From JASFYU01 sp045046905 (GTDB taxonomy: Bacteria; Bacteroidota; Bacteroidia; Flavobacteriales; Flavobacteriaceae), in NCBI GenBank assembly GCA_045046905.1, contig JASFYU010000064.1, positions 22,677-86,676 of the forward strand: 64,000 nt of DNA, in the 5' to 3' direction. The notes under the pieces are model-generated. The model searched no databases. It was not told where the DNA came from and was given only the letters and a program-made list of their open reading frames with translations. This document shows, one piece after another, positions 61,937-64,000 of the stretch. The position numbers and the translations under genes were made by a program. The number at the start of each line of letters is the position of its first letter. Position 1 is the first letter of the stretch.

Positions 61937-63067
61937 TTAATTCTTATTCTTGAAAAAGATACGAACGGTACGTTCAATAAGCATTGCAGCATTTTCTATA
62001 CTATAGGATATTGGTCGAGAAGCATCCTTAATTTCCAAAACCTCGTGCAGTTTCAGTTCTTCAATATTTTCTTTGGCCATATCAAACCAACCGCAGACGA
62101 CTATTACAGGTACATTATAACGTTTACCGAGTAGAACTATTCCTTTTATTAACTTTCCGCGAAGGGTTTGCTGGTCAAATTTTCCTTCTCCGGTAATGAT
62201 ATAATCGAATTTTTGATGACTCAAGAGGTCTGCGACTTTTCCTAAATCCAGAACAAAATCAATTCCCTTTATAAAGATTGCATCTAAAAATACCTTGAGA
62301 CCGTATGCCGTACCACCGGCCGCTCCGGCTCCCGAACTATCAGCCATATCTCTTGCAAATTTATTCTTTACAACAGCAGCTAGATTTTTAAGACCTTGGT
62401 CGAGCATTTTCACTGTGGCGGCATCTGCCCCCTTTTGTTCCGCATAGGTATACGCGGCTCCTTCAGGGCCATAAAGTGGGTTATCTACATCATTCACGGC
62501 AAAAAAAGAGATTTTGTCCATTTCTGTCCTATTAGAATCAAATTCAATACTATTGATTTGACATAAATTCTTTCCGACCGGTTTTAGAATGTTTCCAGAG
62601 CTGTCAAAAAAAGAATACCCCAGAGCTACGGCAATGCCCATTCCTCCATCATTTGTTGCGCTACCCCCCAATCCAAGGTAGATAGAATTGACACCGCGGG
62701 CAATAGCTTCTTTAATCTGTAATCCCGTTCCGAAGGTTGAGCTTATGCTTACATTGCGTTCATTCTCAGAAAGTAGTTCTAGACCCGAAGCTTTGGCCAA
62801 TTCGATATAGGCCGTTTTACCATCGCTACTTATAAGATAGCTAGCTTTGATTTTTCTTCCTAAGGGGTCAAATGTTTCGGCATTGATTTCTTCACAGTTT
62901 ATATTTTCAGAAACCGCATTTAAGAACCCATCTCCTCCATCAGATGATATGACCGAATATAGTTTAGCATCAGGCTTTGCTTTTAGGATTCCCTTTTCGA
63001 TGGCCTCGATAACGCCTTTGCAAGACAATGAACCTTTAAACTTGTCGGGGATTACTAACACTTTCAT
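61937..63067 (-). CDS. Glycerate kinase (GK-I/GarK family)
   Basis: A 376-residue kinase that phosphorylates D-glycerate. Features of the GarK/GlxK family: start VLVIPDKFKGSLSCKGVIEAI, SSDGGDGFLNAV, ELAKASGLELL, YLGLGGSATNDGGMGIAVALGY, GAGAAGGTAYGLKVFL and DYIITGEGKFDQQTLRGK. Length is typical. GK-I enzymes make 2-phosphoglycerate, feeding glycolysis. No tartronate or glyoxylate genes are adjacent. Single gene. Confidence 0.94.
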   Translation of the reverse strand: MKVLVIPDKFKGSLSCKGVIEAIEKGILKAKPDAKLYSVISSDGGDGFLNAVSENINCEEINAETFDPLGRKIKASYLISSDGKTAYIELAKASGLELLSENERNVSISSTFGTGLQIKEAIARGVNSIYLGLGGSATNDGGMGIAVALGYSFFDSSGNILKPVGKNLCQINSIEFDSNRTEMDKISFFAVNDVDNPLYGPEGAAYTYAEQKGADAATVKMLDQGLKNLAAVVKNKFARDMADSSGAGAAGGTAYGLKVFLDAIFIKGIDFVLDLGKVADLLSHQKFDYIITGEGKFDQQTLRGKLIKGIVLLGKRYNVPVIVVCGWFDMAKENIEELKLHEVLEIKDASRPISYSIENAAMLIERTVRIFFKNKN

Positions 63068-63152
63068 GGTATAAAAATAAAATATGAATCACAATCTCTT
63101 TCTAAATATAGCCTATAATAGGTACATTTGAAGTAAATTATTTCGATTTGAA

Positions 63153-63386
63153 ATGAGAACTGACAAAACACTGCTTATAAAAGGATTAAAATTGATTGCA
63201 TATACCATTGCCTTGATGTTTACGGCCCCGGCCATACTGTATCAAGCATTTAAAAATCAAGAACACCCCTGGTATTGGATTGTTCTTACCAGTGGCATAC
63301 TCATTGCCATTGCAGCAATATCTCTTGGTTTTTATAGTATGAAGGTTATTATGGACTCCTTATTCGGCAAAAAACAAAAGAGCTAG
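63153..63386 (+). CDS. DUF6095 family small membrane protein
   Basis: A 77-residue protein with two transmembrane helices (about 11-30 and 41-62), a basic start (MRTDKTLLIKGLK) and a short basic tail (FGKKQKS). It matches the small Bacteroidota family DUF6095. Function unknown. It is divergent from glycerate kinase and lies before the edge-truncated DUF4294 gene, with which this family often co-occurs by my recollection. Confidence 0.8.
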   Translation: MRTDKTLLIKGLKLIAYTIALMFTAPAILYQAFKNQEHPWYWIVLTSGILIAIAAISLGFYSMKVIMDSLFGKKQKS

Positions 63387-63399
63387 AGGGCTGTCTCCT

Positions 63400-63525
63400 A
63401 GCCCACCTAAAATCAATAGGCTATGCCATAATAAGCTAGCCCTACCCAAGGGTAAGCGATATTATAACACCCCTTTATTTCGACGAAGAACATCAGAAAA
63501 TTAAACCCAATCTATGCACCTTGCC
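63400..63525. repeat. Possible divergent repeat copy G
   Basis: CTACCCAAGGGTAAGCGATATT and later AAATTAAACCC resemble modules of the dispersed repeat (compare copies C and E), but the GC-rich hairpin is missing. This is a weak match. Confidence 0.35.
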
Positions 63526-63538
63526 CCGCGATTAGAAA

Positions 63539-64000
63539 CTATTTTTCTTTCTTTTTTGCTGTACTCCACTTATTGCTCAAGGTTGCATAGTCATAATCCA
63601 ATACTGATCCCTGACGTTCAAGACGATCAGCGGCAAATGCCCGTTGCAGAATATCTTCAATCAGGTAATCTTCATGTACAGCCGTTGGGCGGTATACTTC
63701 TTTAAGGCTAATCTTAAATAGTTTGGCCGTAGTATTGTACCAAAAGGCCCGCCAAGCGTTGCGAAGCTCCTTCACTAGATCAAAAGCGGTAATCCCTGTT
63801 TGTCGGTAGATGAGTTTTATTAAAATTTGACCTTCGGTACGGGTAAGTTTTTTCAGTTCTTCAGAAAATTGCTCTTCGATATACTTTTGTATTTCCTTTG
63901 TGTACTTTTTTCGTTTTCGCTTTTTGGTAATCTTGGTCAGGCTATCATTCAATTCTACCAAACGTTCTGCCGCCAATTTCGCATAGGGGTATACCTTGAT
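63539..64000 (-). CDS. DUF4294 family protein, 5'-truncated by the window edge
   Basis: The minus-strand frame stays open through position 64000, so the N-terminus is outside the window; about 153 residues are visible. It reads IKVYPYAKLAAERLVELNDSL, then a basic stretch (KKRKRKKYTKEIQKYIEEQF), LTRTEGQILIKLIYRQTG, and ELRNAWRAFWYNTTAKLFKISLKEVY. This is the core of DUF4294, a Bacteroidota family usually secreted. A TTG at 63976 is an internal codon. Function unknown. Confidence 0.85.
   Translation of the reverse strand: MKVYPYAKLAAERLVELNDSLTKITKKRKRKKYTKEIQKYIEEQFSEELKKLTRTEGQILIKLIYRQTGITAFDLVKELRNAWRAFWYNTTAKLFKISLKEVYRPTAVHEDYLIEDILQRAFAADRLERQGSVLDYDYATLSNKWSTAKKKEK

Overview
This 64 kb window looks like core chromosome of a marine-type member of the Flavobacteriaceae (Bacteroidota). 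The sequence is AT-rich. Many genes belong to families typical of this group: PorP/SprF, TonB-dependent receptor plus DUF4249, DUF4835, DUF6095, DUF4294, DUF6913, the short omega subunit of RNA polymerase, monomeric isocitrate dehydrogenase and YtxJ-like bacilliredoxin. Several upstream regions carry the TAnnTTTG -7 motif of Bacteroidota promoters. Nearly all DNA is coding. I see no rRNA, tRNA, CRISPR array, prophage, plasmid gene or intact insertion sequence.

Layout. 0-3.8 kb: an edge-truncated unknown gene, glyA, a lipoprotein and ytxJ. 3.9-10.8 kb: clpB, a TetR regulator, a PorP/SprF protein with a SPOR-like tail, and two small lipoproteins. 10.9-19.9 kb: smpB, pcm, then a co-directional run (oxidoreductase, 3-hydroxyacyl-CoA dehydrogenase, DUF1015, YggS, exonuclease/GIY-YIG fusion, potassium channel, miaA, gluconokinase). 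19.9-32.6 kb: a long minus-strand block with an RprXY-like two-component system, coaE-ybbR-glycosyltransferase, fabI, recN, DUF4835, coaBC, rpoZ, bamD, dapA and DUF6913. 32.7-35.6 kb: a split 5'-nucleotidase pair, a broken GNAT gene and a NIPSNAP protein. 35.6-40.1 kb (minus): a small unknown protein, ligA, LOG, prmC and GNAT. 40.2-46.6 kb: ribD, HAD, DMT transporter, YigZ, thioesterase (minus), dnaA, LMW-PTP and a tetrapyrrole-methylase-like MTase. 46.6-49.8 kb (minus): lytic enzyme, mltG, GNAT and dapF. 49.9-58.5 kb: an HtrA protease, a long-form GAPDH, a membrane coiled-coil protein, trmD, rplS and monomeric icd. 58.7-64 kb: a TonB receptor/DUF4249 pair, glycerate kinase, DUF6095 and an edge-truncated DUF4294 gene.

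Together the genes serve one-carbon and amino-acid metabolism (glyA, dapA, dapF), CoA synthesis (coaBC, coaE), lipid synthesis (fabI), DNA replication and repair (dnaA, ligA, recN), translation and its quality control (rplS, trmD, miaA, smpB, prmC), proteostasis (clpB, HtrA) and envelope biogenesis (bamD, mltG, YbbR, PorP).

The least explained features lie between genes. One is a family of GC-rich dispersed repeats with a CCTGCC/GGCAGG hairpin and a TTAAACCC core, one copy of which supplies the ligA stop codon. Another is a 262-bp segment between trmD and rplS bounded by perfect 21-bp inverted repeats. A third is a roughly 500-bp gene-free stretch after rplS that ends in its own strong terminator and may encode a small RNA. 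I did not find a clear novel multi-gene defence or biosynthetic system here.
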